Part shown: piece by piece, positions 17,412 to 27,932 of the stretch
Layout of the letters: each line of letters starts with the position of its first letter
Position numbering within the stretch: position 1 is the first letter of the stretch
Assembly (NCBI GenBank): GCA_913020705.1
Contig: CAJWBY010000009.1
Coordinates: forward strand, 1 to 57,359
DNA: 57,359 bases
Origin: an uncultured Colwellia sp.
GTDB taxonomy: Bacteria; Pseudomonadota; Gammaproteobacteria; Enterobacterales; Alteromonadaceae
Direction: 5' to 3'
The notes under the pieces: generated by a model
What the model was told of the DNA's origin: nothing
The model's input: the letters and a program-made list of their open reading frames with translations, nothing else
Databases searched by the model: none
Translations under genes and position numbers: made by a program

Positions 17412-17441
17412 TTGACATGACTTTACTTTTCTCACTAAACT
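17412..17441 (+). promoter_or_regulatory. Putative mra (dcw) promoter
   Basis: TTGACA at 17412-17417 is a perfect -35 box. TAAACT at 17436-17441 is a fair -10 box with an 18-nt spacer. Transcription would start just before or within the MraZ repeats at 17450-17479, as in known mra promoters. Confidence 0.6.
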
Positions 17442-17449
17442 GTATCATT

Positions 17450-17479
17450 GTGGGGATTAGTGGGAATTAGTGGATCTTC
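17450..17479 (+). promoter_or_regulatory. MraZ operator: three 10-bp GTGG direct repeats
   Basis: GTGGGGATTA, GTGGGAATTA and GTGGATCTTC follow one another with exact 10-bp periodicity, the last slightly degenerate. MraZ is known to bind such TGGG-type direct repeats spaced by five nucleotides upstream of its own gene and repress the cluster. The repeats are directly visible; the binding follows from family knowledge. Confidence 0.85.
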
Positions 17480-17508
17480 AAAGATTACTAAAATAATAAA
17501 GTAGGTTT

Positions 17509-17967
17509 ATGTTTAGAGGCACTAGCGCAATTACGCTTGACAGCAAAAATAGAATTACGGTACCTACCAAGTACCGCGATGAGCTATTTGCTGATTGCCA
17601 AGGAAAAATGGTTTGTACCGTAGATATTCAACATGCCTGCCTACTTCTCTACCCGCTTCCTGAATGGGAAGAAATTGAATTGAAATTGTGTAGTTTATCA
17701 AGCATGAACCCACAAGAACGATTGTTACAGCAAGTCTTGTTAGGAAATGCTTCTGATTGTGAGATTGATAAGAGTGGTCGCTTATTAATAAATGGTCCGT
17801 TGCGTCAACATGCGAACTTAGAAAAAAGTGTCATGTTAGTTGGACAATTGAAAAAATTTGAAATTTGGAGTGAAAGTGCTTGGCAAGCGCAAATGCAAAA
17901 AGGCATTAGCCAAATTCAGTCGGGCGAAATTGAACTGACTGAACGCTTGTTAGATTTATCACTTTAA
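17509..17967 (+). CDS. mraZ: MraZ transcriptional regulator
   Basis: MraZ is an AbrB-fold DNA-binding protein that regulates its own division/cell-wall gene cluster. The 152-residue length is standard. Two SpoVT/AbrB-like half domains are visible: FRGTSAITLDSKNRITVPTKYR at the N-terminus and DCEIDKSGRLLINGPLRQHANL in the second repeat, each with the DxxGR-like signature. It is the first gene of the dcw cluster and lies 29 nt downstream of three GTGG repeats that are its likely operator, implying negative autoregulation. Confidence 0.97.
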   Translation: MFRGTSAITLDSKNRITVPTKYRDELFADCQGKMVCTVDIQHACLLLYPLPEWEEIELKLCSLSSMNPQERLLQQVLLGNASDCEIDKSGRLLINGPLRQHANLEKSVMLVGQLKKFEIWSESAWQAQMQKGISQIQSGEIELTERLLDLSL

Positions 17968-18053
17968 ATAGATAAGAAAAAACGACTAAAGATAGTTAAT
18001 AAACCCAATACCAAATTGATCCCTTGGTATTATGTAAGTTGGTATTACCCAAA

Positions 18054-18995
18054 ATGAAATTAGATACGTCACACATATCCGTATTGCTTGACGAAGCAGT
18101 TACGGGACTCGCTATTAACCCTGATGGCACTTACATCGACTGTACTTTTGGTCGAGGTGGTCATTCGGCCCTTATTCTTTCTCAACTCTCTGAAAATGGA
18201 CGTCTTATCGCCATTGATCGAGATCCTACAGCCATTAAATCTGCTGAGAAATTTGCTGACGATGCTCGTTTTACTATTGAGCACGAAGGTTTTGCAGATT
18301 TAGAAAACATTGCAAAAAAGCACCAGTTACTTGAAAAAGTAGATGGCATTTTACTGGACCTAGGTGTGTCTTCTCCACAACTAGACGAAGCTGAACGTGG
18401 TTTTAGCTTTATGAATGATGGTCCACTCGATATGCGTATGGATACTTCGCGTGGTCAAACTGCTGCTGAATGGATTGCGGTTGCCGACGTGGAAGATATT
18501 ACGTGGGTATTACGTACTTTTGGTGAAGAAAAGCACGCATGGCGAATTGCTAATGCAATTGTCGATACTCGTGACGAAACCCCCTACACCCGTACCGGGC
18601 AGTTAGCTAAAATTATTCAAACTACAGCGCCGCAACGTGAAATTAAAAAACACCCTGCGACACGTAGCTTCCAAGCCATTCGTATGTATATCAACAGTGA
18701 ATTAGAGCAAATTGAAAAAGTACTTTCTTCGTCTTTATCAGTGCTTGCTGAAAATGGTCGTTTAGTGGTTATCAGCTTCCATTCACTTGAAGATCGCATG
18801 GTAAAACAATTCATGAAAAAGCATTCTCAAGGGAGAAAAGTCCCTCGAGGTTTGCCAATCAGTGAAGAAGAATTAAATAAAGGTAAAAAGTTAGAGCTTG
18901 TTGGCCGTCGATTAAAACCGACTGAAAGTGAAGTTGAAGAGAATAAACGTTCACGAAGTTCAGTGATGCGGGTTGCAATGAGATTAGCGCATTAA
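18054..18995 (+). CDS. rsmH: 16S rRNA m4C1402 methyltransferase RsmH
   Basis: RsmH (MraW) N4-methylates C1402 of 16S rRNA using S-adenosylmethionine. The start at 18054 gives 313 residues, matching the E. coli enzyme, and begins [16 protein letters not shown]. An upstream in-frame TTG at 18024 is possible but adds residues absent from relatives. The SAM motif is [12 protein letters not shown], followed by [44 protein letters not shown] and [17 protein letters not shown], all characteristic. The gene is second in the dcw cluster; ftsL follows after 16 nt. Confidence 0.96.
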   Translation: MKLDTSHISVLLDEAVTGLAINPDGTYIDCTFGRGGHSALILSQLSENGRLIAIDRDPTAIKSAEKFADDARFTIEHEGFADLENIAKKHQLLEKVDGILLDLGVSSPQLDEAERGFSFMNDGPLDMRMDTSRGQTAAEWIAVADVEDITWVLRTFGEEKHAWRIANAIVDTRDETPYTRTGQLAKIIQTTAPQREIKKHPATRSFQAIRMYINSELEQIEKVLSSSLSVLAENGRLVVISFHSLEDRMVKQFMKKHSQGRKVPRGLPISEEELNKGKKLELVGRRLKPTESEVEENKRSRSSVMRVAMRLAH

Positions 18996-19011
18996 TGCGG
19001 ATTTTATAATT

Positions 19012-19326
19012 ATGGCAAACTCGAAAATGTCGTTACCACTCGATATTTGGTACGACATTCAACGACACATATTCATATATTTGTTGTTAATAATGGTAGT
19101 GGTATCGGCATTTTCGGTGATTTATTTTACCCATTTGAATCGTCAAACTACGAGTGGTTTGGAAGTTTTATTAACAGAACGAGATGAACTAGATATTGAG
19201 TGGCGAAATCTAGTGTTAGAGCAAAACAGTTTAGCTGAGCACAGTACGATAGAGACCAAAGCTAAAAAATTATTACAAATGAAAAGACCGAATATAAATT
19301 CGGAAGTCATTATTAAACAACAATGA
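19012..19326 (+). CDS. ftsL: Cell division protein FtsL
   Basis: FtsL is a bitopic septal protein that works with FtsB and FtsQ to activate FtsWI. The 104 residues show a short cytoplasmic N-terminus, one transmembrane helix (IFIYLLLIMVVVSAFSVIYF) and a periplasmic coiled-coil of about 45 residues (TERDELDIEWRNLVLEQNSLAEHSTIETKAKKLLQM). The size and position between rsmH and ftsI identify it more than sequence identity, which is low in this family. It overlaps ftsI by 4 nt (ATGA). Confidence 0.93.
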   Translation: MANSKMSLPLDIWYDIQRHIFIYLLLIMVVVSAFSVIYFTHLNRQTTSGLEVLLTERDELDIEWRNLVLEQNSLAEHSTIETKAKKLLQMKRPNINSEVIIKQQ

Positions 19327-21089
19327 GTAAAGTAGTGAAGAAAAAATCAGATAAACAGCAAATTTCGGTGGCATGGCGTTTTTACGTTGTTGTTGGCGTA
19401 ATTGTGTTTGTTTATGCTGGATTACTTGCTCGAAGTGCATACATTCAAATCATAGAACCTGACATGTTAAAAAGACAAGGGGATATGCGTTCATTACGAA
19501 CTGCTGCTCATACTGTGCAGCGAGGCTCTATTGTTGATCGTAATGGTCTTGAACTCGCAATAAGCGTTCCCGTTGAAACTGTATGGGCAGATCCTAAAAT
19601 TGTCATGGAGAATAATGCACTGGCTATGAAAGAACATTGGCAAGCACTTGCTGATGTTTTAGGACGTGATGTCAGTAAATTAACCTCTCGTATCGTCAAA
19701 AATCCAGGTAAGCGTTTTGTATATGTCGAGCGTAAAGTCTCACCTGCGATGGCAAAATATATTAAAGAGCTAAAAATCCCCGGTATTCACCTTCGCAAAG
19801 AGTCAAAGCGCTTTTATCCTTCAGGAGAAATTAGCGCCCATGTTGTCGGTTTCACGAATGTTGACGATAGTGGGATAGAGGGGATAGAAAGAGTTTATGA
19901 TCAACTGCTTACTGGTACTGATGGTAACAAGAAATATCGAAAAGATGCAAAGGGCAGAAAAATTGAAATACTTTCTGAGCAAGAATCAACTCAACCGAAA
20001 GATATTGTTTTAAGTATCGATCAACGTATTCAAGCAATTGCTTATAAAGAATTAAAAGGTGCAGTAAAAGCATTTAAAGCGACTTCAGGTTCAGTTGTTG
20101 TTACTAATGTTCATACAGGCGAAGTACTGGCATTAGTTAATAGTCCGTCTTATAACCCTAATAATCGTCGAAATACTGCGATACATCGGTTTAGAAATCG
20201 TGCTATTACAGATTTTTATGAACCTGGTTCAACGTTAAAACCATTGACAACTTTGACTGCATTAGAGTTCGGTTCGGCAAAAGCTAACAGTATTATTGAT
20301 ACCAATCCTGGTTGGATGCGTTTAGGTGGTCGGCGAGTCAGCGATACTCCTAATCGCGGCAAGCTTAGTCTTACTGATATTTTAGTACACTCGTCAAATG
20401 TGGGTACGGCTAAATTAGCGCTTTCGGTACCAAAAGAATATTTGCTTGATAAGTTTTTTGATGCCGGCTTTGGTGAACAAACTGGAGTTGATTTGATTGG
20501 TGAAAGCACAGGTATTATGCATGACCGTCAACGTTGGTCAAAATTTGAATTATCAACATTGTCCTTTGGACATGGTGTTGCTGCGACACCTTTACAGCTA
20601 GCTAAATTTTATTCGACTTTAGCGAATGGCGGCATCAAAAAGCCCTTAACGATTATCAAAAAAGGCACACTGGATACTTTACCTTTAGAAGATGAACGGA
20701 TTTTTTCAGAACAATCAAGTTATGAAGTTGTGGAGATGTTAGAAAGTGTTGTTAATGACCATACAGCAAATGCAAAAGTTGACGGATACCGTGTTGGTGG
20801 AAAAACAGGTACAGCAATAAAGGCCTTTGCGGGTGGTTATGGTAATGATTATGTTGGCTTATTTGCTGGCATGGCGCCAATTTCAAATCCTGAAATTGTT
20901 GTGGTTGTTGTTATTAATGAACCTGGTGGTGATTTATATCACGGTGGTGAAGTTGCAGCGCCCGTTTTTTCAAGAGTGATGAAAGGGGCTTTACGTGTTC
21001 TTAATATCGCACCCGATGCAAAACGTGTTGCTGATCAAAACGAATCTAAACCTGTTTTAAAAAATGAGCAGGAGAAAGCAGATGCCTAA
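19323..21089 (+). CDS. ftsI: Septal peptidoglycan transpeptidase FtsI (PBP3)
   Basis: FtsI is the class B penicillin-binding protein that crosslinks septal peptidoglycan together with FtsW. The 588 residues have a cytoplasmic tail, a transmembrane helix (FYVVVGVIVFVYAGLLA, about 20-36), a pedestal domain (RGSIVDRNGLELAISVPVETVWADP) and a transpeptidase domain with the three active-site motifs: STLK at 303-306, SSN at 357-359 and KTG at 494-496. All are intact. It overlaps ftsL by 4 nt and murE by 8 nt, which implies translational coupling. Confidence 0.98.
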   Translation: MSKVVKKKSDKQQISVAWRFYVVVGVIVFVYAGLLARSAYIQIIEPDMLKRQGDMRSLRTAAHTVQRGSIVDRNGLELAISVPVETVWADPKIVMENNALAMKEHWQALADVLGRDVSKLTSRIVKNPGKRFVYVERKVSPAMAKYIKELKIPGIHLRKESKRFYPSGEISAHVVGFTNVDDSGIEGIERVYDQLLTGTDGNKKYRKDAKGRKIEILSEQESTQPKDIVLSIDQRIQAIAYKELKGAVKAFKATSGSVVVTNVHTGEVLALVNSPSYNPNNRRNTAIHRFRNRAITDFYEPGSTLKPLTTLTALEFGSAKANSIIDTNPGWMRLGGRRVSDTPNRGKLSLTDILVHSSNVGTAKLALSVPKEYLLDKFFDAGFGEQTGVDLIGESTGIMHDRQRWSKFELSTLSFGHGVAATPLQLAKFYSTLANGGIKKPLTIIKKGTLDTLPLEDERIFSEQSSYEVVEMLESVVNDHTANAKVDGYRVGGKTGTAIKAFAGGYGNDYVGLFAGMAPISNPEIVVVVVINEPGGDLYHGGEVAAPVFSRVMKGALRVLNIAPDAKRVADQNESKPVLKNEQEKADA

Positions 21090-22665
21090 GTTTTCTTACT
21101 CATTGAGTCTCGAAATATTATTTGATGTTTTTAGTACATTTGGTTTACCAAATGAATCTGTATTTGAGAAGTCATACATTCCCGCTATTTTGGGTGATTT
21201 AGTTAACGATACCCGTAAGATAAAAGAAGGCGATGTGTTTTGTGCTGTTATTGGCAGTCAGCAAAACGGTAATGATTATATTGCCCAAGCGGTTAAGTCA
21301 GGTTGTGCATTAATTATTTCAGAATGTAAAAGCGCTGACCAACATGGTAACGTGATTTATCTACCTACTGAAGATTCAACCAGAAAAGTTCCACAAATCG
21401 CTTTTTATCAATTAAATAATCAGTTGTTTTCGTTTGCTAAAGCTTATTATCAAAGTCCACAGCAAAATATGACAATGATTGGTATTACAGGCACGAACGG
21501 TAAAACCAGTACCAGCCAAATAATTTCAAAACTATTAGCAAGTTGTAAAGAAAGAACTGCAGTGATAGGCACTAATGGCGCAGGTCAAATTGATGCCCTA
21601 CAACCATTAGAGAATACCACCCCTGCAGCTACACAGTTGCATCAGTTGATGGCAGAGTTTTGGTCAGATAACTGTAAAAATATCGCAATGGAAATATCGT
21701 CTCATGCGCTTGAACAAAGACGTGTGACAGCTGATTTACTCGATATCGCGGTATACACTAATTTGTCACGTGACCATCTTGATTACCATGAAACTATGGA
21801 AAAGTATGCGGCAGCCAAGTATAAAATATTTAGCCAAAAATCAGCACAAATAGCTGTCGTTAACGGTGATGATGCACAAGCGAAAAATTGGCTGGCTCAA
21901 TGGTCTAATAAACAACCCGTTGTTGTTTATGGCCAATCGGCAATAATTTCTGAATATGCAGCTTACGCTCAAGCCAGTGATATTAAAACAGATGCAAGTG
22001 GTGCTAAATTCACGTTAAATACCCACCTTGGACAACAAAGGATTGAAAGCCCATTAATTGGCGATTTCAATATTGAAAATTTACTTGCTGCTATCGCCGT
22101 ACTCATCAGTAAAAATATTTCATTAAGTGATATTGCATTAGCCGTTGAATCGCTAACACCTATTATTGGGCGCATGGAAACTTTTATTGCAAGCAATAAA
22201 GCGACCGCTATTGTTGATTACGCTCACACACCCGATGCTTTAGAAAGTGCATTACAGGCTTGTCGTCATCACTGTGTCGGTGAGTTATGGGTCGTGTTCG
22301 GTTGTGGCGGAGATAGAGATAAAGGTAAGCGACCACTTATGGCTAAAGCAGCAGAAAATTTCGCTGATCATTTAGTGTTTACTATTGATAATCCAAGAAC
22401 AGAAAAAGCTGAAGATATTGTCGAAGACATGTTAAAAGGCTGCGTTAATCCAGAAAAAGTGATTGTTTTGCTTGACCGTGAATTAGCCATTATAGCCACG
22501 TTAGCAAAGGCTAAAGCTGATGACATGATCTTACTGGCTGGTAAAGGTCATGAAGATTACATCATTGTAGGCAATGAAAAAATTAATTATAACGAACGTG
22601 AATTTGTACAACAAATTTATCAGGGTTACCAACAAAAAAGCGAAACTCTCGGAGCAATCGTATGA
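21082..22665 (+). CDS. murE: UDP-MurNAc-L-Ala-D-Glu:meso-diaminopimelate ligase
   Basis: MurE adds meso-diaminopimelate as the third residue of the peptidoglycan stem peptide, using ATP. The start ATG 21082 is chosen because AGGAG lies seven nucleotides upstream, inside the end of ftsI; an upstream in-frame ATG at 21064 lacks a site. The 527 residues contain the P-loop GITGTNGKTSTSQ, MEISSHAL, NLSRDHLDYH and, near the C-terminus, DNPR (in TIDNPRTE), the signature for meso-DAP rather than lysine. It overlaps murF by 4 nt. Confidence 0.97.
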   Translation: MPKFSYSLSLEILFDVFSTFGLPNESVFEKSYIPAILGDLVNDTRKIKEGDVFCAVIGSQQNGNDYIAQAVKSGCALIISECKSADQHGNVIYLPTEDSTRKVPQIAFYQLNNQLFSFAKAYYQSPQQNMTMIGITGTNGKTSTSQIISKLLASCKERTAVIGTNGAGQIDALQPLENTTPAATQLHQLMAEFWSDNCKNIAMEISSHALEQRRVTADLLDIAVYTNLSRDHLDYHETMEKYAAAKYKIFSQKSAQIAVVNGDDAQAKNWLAQWSNKQPVVVYGQSAIISEYAAYAQASDIKTDASGAKFTLNTHLGQQRIESPLIGDFNIENLLAAIAVLISKNISLSDIALAVESLTPIIGRMETFIASNKATAIVDYAHTPDALESALQACRHHCVGELWVVFGCGGDRDKGKRPLMAKAAENFADHLVFTIDNPRTEKAEDIVEDMLKGCVNPEKVIVLLDRELAIIATLAKAKADDMILLAGKGHEDYIIVGNEKINYNEREFVQQIYQGYQQKSETLGAIV

Positions 22666-24068
22666 TCCCATTATGCTTAACTGAAATTGCTCAAGCCCTT
22701 GATGGCGAACTTGTTGGAAAAGATATCACGATTGATAGTATCAATACTGATAGTCGAGCATTGAAAAATGGAGAACTGTTTCTCGCATTGAAAGGCCCAA
22801 GCTTTGATGCTCACCGCTTTCTTAATCAAGTTGTGGATTTAGGCTGTGCCGCCGTTATTGTTGATCATCAATGCGAATTAAATATTCCACAAATTGTTGT
22901 AAAGGATACGCATAAAGCCCTTGGTGAAATAGGTGCTTATGTGAAGAAAAAGGTTGCACCTAAAACGGTTGCGATCACTGGAAGTAGCGGAAAAACAACC
23001 GTTAAAGAAATGGTAGCTGCTATTTTATCTCGCTTAGGCAATGTATTAGCTACAAAAGGAAACTTCAATAACGATATTGGTGTTCCTCTGACACTCTTAC
23101 GACTTGAGCAACAGCATGAATTTGCTGTTGTTGAGTTAGGTGCCAATCATCTTGGTGAAATAGCCTATACAACAGCATTGGTTAAGCCAGATGTCGCCAT
23201 TATCAATAATATTGCAGCAGCTCACCTAGAAGGGTTTGGTGATTTATGTGGTGTTGCTCGCGCTAAAGGTGAGATTTTTGAAGGATTAAATCAAAACGGT
23301 GTCGCTCTTTATAATCTAGATTGTAAATTAGCAAATAAATGGCAATGGCGATTAACTGATAAAACAGTGAGAAGGTTTTCATGCTTTCAAGAGGCCGATT
23401 GCTTTTCTAGTGATGTAGTGCTTGATGAAAATGGCTGTGCTAGTTTCAATCTAAATACTTATCAAGGTAAAACTTATATCGAATTAACAGTCCCTGGTAA
23501 GCACAATGTGTGTAATGCCGTTGCAGCAGCAACAATTGCCCTAGAGTTTGGTGCTGAACTTAATGATATCCGCTTAGGTTTACTAGATATGTCACCTGTG
23601 CAAGGGCGAATGAATTTACATCAATTAACAGATAAAATTAAACTGATTGATGATACTTATAATGCGAATGTTGAATCTATCAAAGCCGCGACAGATCTAC
23701 TGTCAAGTTATTCAGGACAACGCATATTGATTCTTGGAGATATGGGTGAGTTAGGCTCCCAAGCTCGTAGTTATCATCAAGAAGTGGGTGAGTATGCAAA
23801 AGCATGTAACATCGATAACTTGTTAACTATAGGTGTGTTAAGTCAAAGTGCAGCAGATGCTTTTGATGGTAAACACTTTAGTGAAAGGTCGAAGTTAATG
23901 TATTGCCTCATTTCATTATTAGAAAATGAAAAACAAAATATATCAATCTTAGTTAAAGGTTCTCGTAGCGCCCATATGGAAAATGTAGTGAAAGATATTA
24001 TGAGCTGGCTTGAAAATGAAGATAAACCTTCGCCAACTTTAGCAAATAAGTCATCGGAGAAAAGCTAA
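22662..24068 (+). CDS. murF: UDP-MurNAc-tripeptide:D-alanyl-D-alanine ligase
   Basis: MurF adds the D-Ala-D-Ala dipeptide made by Ddl, finishing the cytoplasmic UDP-MurNAc-pentapeptide. The 468 residues have the substrate domain with [24 protein letters not shown], the ATP loop [38 protein letters not shown] and the C-terminal [10 protein letters not shown] and LGDMGELG motifs. It overlaps murE by 4 nt and shares one nucleotide with mraY (TAATG). Confidence 0.97.
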   Translation: MIPLCLTEIAQALDGELVGKDITIDSINTDSRALKNGELFLALKGPSFDAHRFLNQVVDLGCAAVIVDHQCELNIPQIVVKDTHKALGEIGAYVKKKVAPKTVAITGSSGKTTVKEMVAAILSRLGNVLATKGNFNNDIGVPLTLLRLEQQHEFAVVELGANHLGEIAYTTALVKPDVAIINNIAAAHLEGFGDLCGVARAKGEIFEGLNQNGVALYNLDCKLANKWQWRLTDKTVRRFSCFQEADCFSSDVVLDENGCASFNLNTYQGKTYIELTVPGKHNVCNAVAAATIALEFGAELNDIRLGLLDMSPVQGRMNLHQLTDKIKLIDDTYNANVESIKAATDLLSSYSGQRILILGDMGELGSQARSYHQEVGEYAKACNIDNLLTIGVLSQSAADAFDGKHFSERSKLMYCLISLLENEKQNISILVKGSRSAHMENVVKDIMSWLENEDKPSPTLANKSSEKS

Positions 24069-25150
24069 TGCTAGTTTGGCTAAGTGAATATTTAACCCAG
24101 TATTATAGTTTTTTTAATGTATTTTCATATCTTACGTTCAGAGCGATTATCAGTACATTAACAGCGCTAGTTATATCTTTATATTTCGGACCTAAATTGA
24201 TTCGATTCTTGCAAAATATGCAAGTTGGACAAGTAGTCAGAGACGATGGCCCAGAAAGCCATTTGGTAAAAACAGGTACACCAACGATGGGAGGCATTTT
24301 GATTTTAGCCGCCATCGTAGTCAGTGTTTTATTGTGGGCAGACTTAACCAACACTTATGTTTGTGTGGTGCTTTTTGTTATTACGAGTTTTGGAATAATT
24401 GGTTTTGTTGATGATTATCGTAAAGTTATTCGTAAAGATTCAAATGGGTTAATTGCTCGTTGGAAATACTTTTGGCAAACCGTTGTTGGTTTAGCTACTG
24501 CTTTATTTTTATATTACATTTCTCAAAGTCCAGAAGAAACGAGCTTGCTAATCCCTTTTGTAAAAGATGTGCTTCCACAGCTTGGAATCTTCTATGTTTT
24601 GATGACTTATTTTGTGATTGTCGGCACAAGTAACGCAGTGAACTTAACAGATGGATTAGATGGCCTCGCTATTGTTCCAACAATAATGGTTGCGGGTGCA
24701 TTTGCTATTTTTGCTTATATGACAGGTCACGCAAACTTCTCTGAATATTTACATATACCTCATATCGCAATGGCAAGTGAACTCGTTATTGTCTGTACCG
24801 CTATTGTGGGTGCTGGATTAGGGTTTCTATGGTTTAACACGTATCCAGCTCAAGTATTTATGGGGGATGTTGGATCTTTATCTTTAGGCGCTGCGCTAGG
24901 TGTTATCGCGGTGCTTGTTAGACAAGAATTAGTATTATTTATCATGGGCGGCGTTTTCGTGATGGAAACGGTATCTGTTATTTTGCAGGTGGGTTCATAT
25001 AAGTTACGTGGTCAACGGATTTTCCGTATGGCACCGATTCATCATCATTACGAATTGAAAGGCTGGCCAGAACCGAGAGTTATTGTACGGTTTTGGATCA
25101 TCTCATTGGTGTTGGTTTTAATTGGCTTGGCGACATTAAAACTTCGTTAA
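24068..25150 (+). CDS. mraY: Phospho-N-acetylmuramoyl-pentapeptide transferase
   Basis: MraY transfers phospho-MurNAc-pentapeptide to undecaprenyl phosphate in the inner membrane, giving lipid I. The 360-residue length equals the E. coli protein. About ten transmembrane helices are visible, with the cytoplasmic signature loops [17 protein letters not shown] (catalytic Asp pair), [24 protein letters not shown] and the histidine loop [21 protein letters not shown] precedes the start. A 68-nt gap, the largest within the central cluster, separates it from murD. Confidence 0.98.
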   Translation: MLVWLSEYLTQYYSFFNVFSYLTFRAIISTLTALVISLYFGPKLIRFLQNMQVGQVVRDDGPESHLVKTGTPTMGGILILAAIVVSVLLWADLTNTYVCVVLFVITSFGIIGFVDDYRKVIRKDSNGLIARWKYFWQTVVGLATALFLYYISQSPEETSLLIPFVKDVLPQLGIFYVLMTYFVIVGTSNAVNLTDGLDGLAIVPTIMVAGAFAIFAYMTGHANFSEYLHIPHIAMASELVIVCTAIVGAGLGFLWFNTYPAQVFMGDVGSLSLGAALGVIAVLVRQELVLFIMGGVFVMETVSVILQVGSYKLRGQRIFRMAPIHHHYELKGWPEPRVIVRFWIISLVLVLIGLATLKLR

Positions 25151-25218
25151 AATAAGTTATTTAATCGTAAAGTCGTTAAAAAATAATTGAGATATAGAAG
25201 TAGGTATTAAAGTATAAA

Positions 25219-26637
25219 ATGAAACAGAAAACGTCACAAACTCCGCTAGCATTAGCGCAGTTAACAGCCAAAAAAATTGTTGTCCTCGGTGCAGGGTTAA
25301 CAGGCTTGTCGTGTGTGCGTTTCTTAAAAGAAAATGGTTTAACATGTTCAGTTAATGACAGTCGTGATAATGCGGTGAGTGTTGAAGTTTTTCAGCAAGA
25401 ATTTCCAAAGGTAAGTTTAGTGCTAGGTGGTTGGGATACAGCCCTTATCGCCTCAGCAGATATTTTATTAGTCAGCCCAGGTATTGATACTTCAATTGCC
25501 ATTATCGCAGATGCAGTAAATGAAAACTGTATCGTAGCGGGAGACGTTGAACTTTATTGCCAGAACAGCAATACGCCGATCCTCGCAGTGACTGGGTCAA
25601 ATGGCAAATCAACCGTAGTTTCTTTATTAGCTTTTATCGGAAAAAAATTAGGAAAGAATGTTGAGTTAGGTGGAAATATTGGTGTACCTGTTCTTGAACA
25701 GATTCAAAAAACAATTGATTGCTTAGTCTTAGAACTTTCAAGCTTTCAGTTAGAAACATTGCATAGCATGAATGCAATTGGAGCTACCGTATTAAATATT
25801 AGCGATGACCATTTAGACCGTCACAAAACACTTGAAAACTATATTACGATTAAACAAAGCATCTATAACCAATGCCAAACAGCAGTGATTAATCGCGATG
25901 ATGCGAATACTCATGTTGTAGATAAGAATCGAAATATTGTCTCTTTTGGAAAAGGTACTGCTGCAAAAGGCCACTTCGGACTTGAAGTCATTGAAGGGAA
26001 AATGCAATTAATGTTTGGATCTACTGCTCTGATCGCTGTGGACGAACTGCCTATTGCTGGTTTACATAATGCGCTAAATTGTTTGGCTGTATTGGCGTTA
26101 GGTTACAGCGCTAATTGGCCAATTAAAGAAATTTTGAAACATATTGTTAAGTTTGAAGGTTTGGCACATCGTTGTCAGCTGGTTTCAAAATATAAGAATG
26201 TGCAATGGATTAATGACTCTAAAGCAACGAATGTCGGTGCAACACTTGCGGCAATAGAAGGTTTAGCAGCAATTATGTCACCAGATAATAACTTGTATGT
26301 TATTGCTGGCGGTGACGGTAAAGGCGCAGACTTCATTCCTTTGCAATCAGTTATATCTAAGCATATTTCTCAAGTGTATACCTTAGGTAAAGATGGTGAT
26401 GAAATTGCTTTATTAGCAAATAAAGCGAAAACAGCAAGTCGAAAAGTAAGTTCTATTGAAGAAGCGGTGAACGCACTTGATGATGTCGTTAAAGCAGGCG
26501 ATATCGTTTTACTTTCACCCGCCTGTGCAAGCATTGATATGTTTAAGAACTTTGCTGAACGTGGCAATGTTTTCGTAAACGCAGTAAATGATCTTTCTGC
26601 AAATGATGAAGCACAAACATTGAGGGAGATGAGCTAA
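25219..26637 (+). CDS. murD: UDP-MurNAc-L-alanine:D-glutamate ligase
   Basis: MurD adds D-glutamate to UDP-MurNAc-L-alanine. The 472 residues show the N-terminal UDP-binding Rossmann motif VVLGAGLTGLSCVRFL, SPGID, the P-loop VTGSNGKSTVVSL, GGNIGVP, LELSSFQLE, NISDDHLDRH and the C-terminal GLAHRCQ, NDSKATNVGAT, AGGDGKG and LLSPACASIDMF. It is slightly longer than E. coli MurD (438), with an extended N-terminus. The stop and the ftsW start overlap by one nucleotide. Confidence 0.97.
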   Translation: MKQKTSQTPLALAQLTAKKIVVLGAGLTGLSCVRFLKENGLTCSVNDSRDNAVSVEVFQQEFPKVSLVLGGWDTALIASADILLVSPGIDTSIAIIADAVNENCIVAGDVELYCQNSNTPILAVTGSNGKSTVVSLLAFIGKKLGKNVELGGNIGVPVLEQIQKTIDCLVLELSSFQLETLHSMNAIGATVLNISDDHLDRHKTLENYITIKQSIYNQCQTAVINRDDANTHVVDKNRNIVSFGKGTAAKGHFGLEVIEGKMQLMFGSTALIAVDELPIAGLHNALNCLAVLALGYSANWPIKEILKHIVKFEGLAHRCQLVSKYKNVQWINDSKATNVGATLAAIEGLAAIMSPDNNLYVIAGGDGKGADFIPLQSVISKHISQVYTLGKDGDEIALLANKAKTASRKVSSIEEAVNALDDVVKAGDIVLLSPACASIDMFKNFAERGNVFVNAVNDLSANDEAQTLREMS

Positions 26638-27932
26638 TGACAACGTCAGTTCTATCAAGCCTCGACAACCTAAAATTACCTAAATGGTTATCAGCAGATC
26701 AAAACCAAAGTGCAGCCACCTTTGATCGTACCTACTTATTACTCGCTGTTAGTATGTACATGATTGGTCTTGTTATGGTGGCAAGTTCATCTATGCCTGT
26801 TGCTGAGCGTTTGTTTAATGACCCATTTCACTTTGTCGAACGCCATTTTATCTATATATGCTTAAGTATCGTGGTTGCTGTTATAACGATGAGTATACCA
26901 ATGAGTCTTTGGCAAAAGCATAGTGGGCATTTATTACTGCTTGGTATTTTACTCTTAATAGTCGTTTTAGTTGTTGGACGAACAGTTAATGGTTCAACCC
27001 GCTGGATTGTAGTGGGGCCTATCACCATTCAAGCGGCAGAGCCTGCAAAATTATTCTTCTTTTGTTATTTATCCGCTTATTTAGTTCGTCGCCGCGAAGA
27101 AGTGATGGAAAACGTCAAAGGTTTTGCTAAGCCACTTGTTGTCTTTGGCGTACTTGGTGCGTTGCTTTTAATGCAGCCTGATTTGGGCACAATTATTGTG
27201 ATGTTTGTTACCACTTTCGGTTTGTTATTTTTAGCGGGTGCAAAGATATGGCAATTTGCTTGTGTATCTGGCGTTGGCATTAGTTTATTATCCGCGCTCG
27301 CATATTTTTCTCCCTATCGATGGGCGCGTGTCACAGGGTTTTTAGATCCGTGGCAAGACCCTTTTGGTAGTGGTTATCAATTAACACAATCACTTATGGC
27401 TTATGGTCGTGGTGAAGTATTTGGCCAAGGTTTAGGCAATAGCATCCAAAAATTAGAATATTTACCCGAAGCGCACACCGATTTTGTTATGGCCGTTGTT
27501 GCAGAAGAATTTGGTTTTGTTGGTATAAGCGTGATCTTATTGTTGAGTATGTTCTTAGTCTTGAAAGCACTGCTTTTAGGGCGAGTCGCCTTGAGAAAAG
27601 AAAAATATTTTGAAGGCTTTTTTGCATACGCAATTGGTATTTGGATAAGTTTTCAAGCTGCAGTTAATGTAGGCGCAAGCGCTGGTATTGTACCAACTAA
27701 AGGCTTAACCATGCCGCTATTAAGTTATGGCGGAAGCTCAATGATAATCATGACAATGGCTGTGTTTATTTTAATGAGAATTGATCATGAAATTCGTTTG
27801 CAAAGCATTCAAGCCACAAGTAAGAAAAAATTGAAAAAAAGCAAAGTAAAGCAAAATGTCACAGCAAGTAAAACATCAAATAAACCTGAAACAGAACAAC
27901 ATAAGGAGGGCGAGCAATATGACTGGATTTGA
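26637..27932 (+). CDS. ftsW: Septal peptidoglycan glycosyltransferase FtsW
   Basis: FtsW is a SEDS-family polymerase that makes septal glycan strands from lipid II in complex with FtsI. The 431 residues have a hydrophilic N-terminus and about ten transmembrane segments, with VVGRTVNGSTRWI, AEPAKLFFFCYLSAYL, LLMQPDLGTIIVM and the catalytic periplasmic loop WQDPFGSGYQLTQSLMAYGRGEVFGQGLGNSIQKLEYLPEAHTDFVMAVVAEE. The end carries a Lys-rich tail. It overlaps murG by 14 nt. Confidence 0.97.
   Translation: MTTSVLSSLDNLKLPKWLSADQNQSAATFDRTYLLLAVSMYMIGLVMVASSSMPVAERLFNDPFHFVERHFIYICLSIVVAVITMSIPMSLWQKHSGHLLLLGILLLIVVLVVGRTVNGSTRWIVVGPITIQAAEPAKLFFFCYLSAYLVRRREEVMENVKGFAKPLVVFGVLGALLLMQPDLGTIIVMFVTTFGLLFLAGAKIWQFACVSGVGISLLSALAYFSPYRWARVTGFLDPWQDPFGSGYQLTQSLMAYGRGEVFGQGLGNSIQKLEYLPEAHTDFVMAVVAEEFGFVGISVILLLSMFLVLKALLLGRVALRKEKYFEGFFAYAIGIWISFQAAVNVGASAGIVPTKGLTMPLLSYGGSSMIIMTMAVFILMRIDHEIRLQSIQATSKKKLKKSKVKQNVTASKTSNKPETEQHKEGEQYDWI

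Noticed and set aside
18024..18053. Upstream TTG start for rsmH
   Set aside because: It would add ten residues that have no counterpart in RsmH, has no ribosome-binding site, and the ATG at 18054 gives the standard 313 residues.
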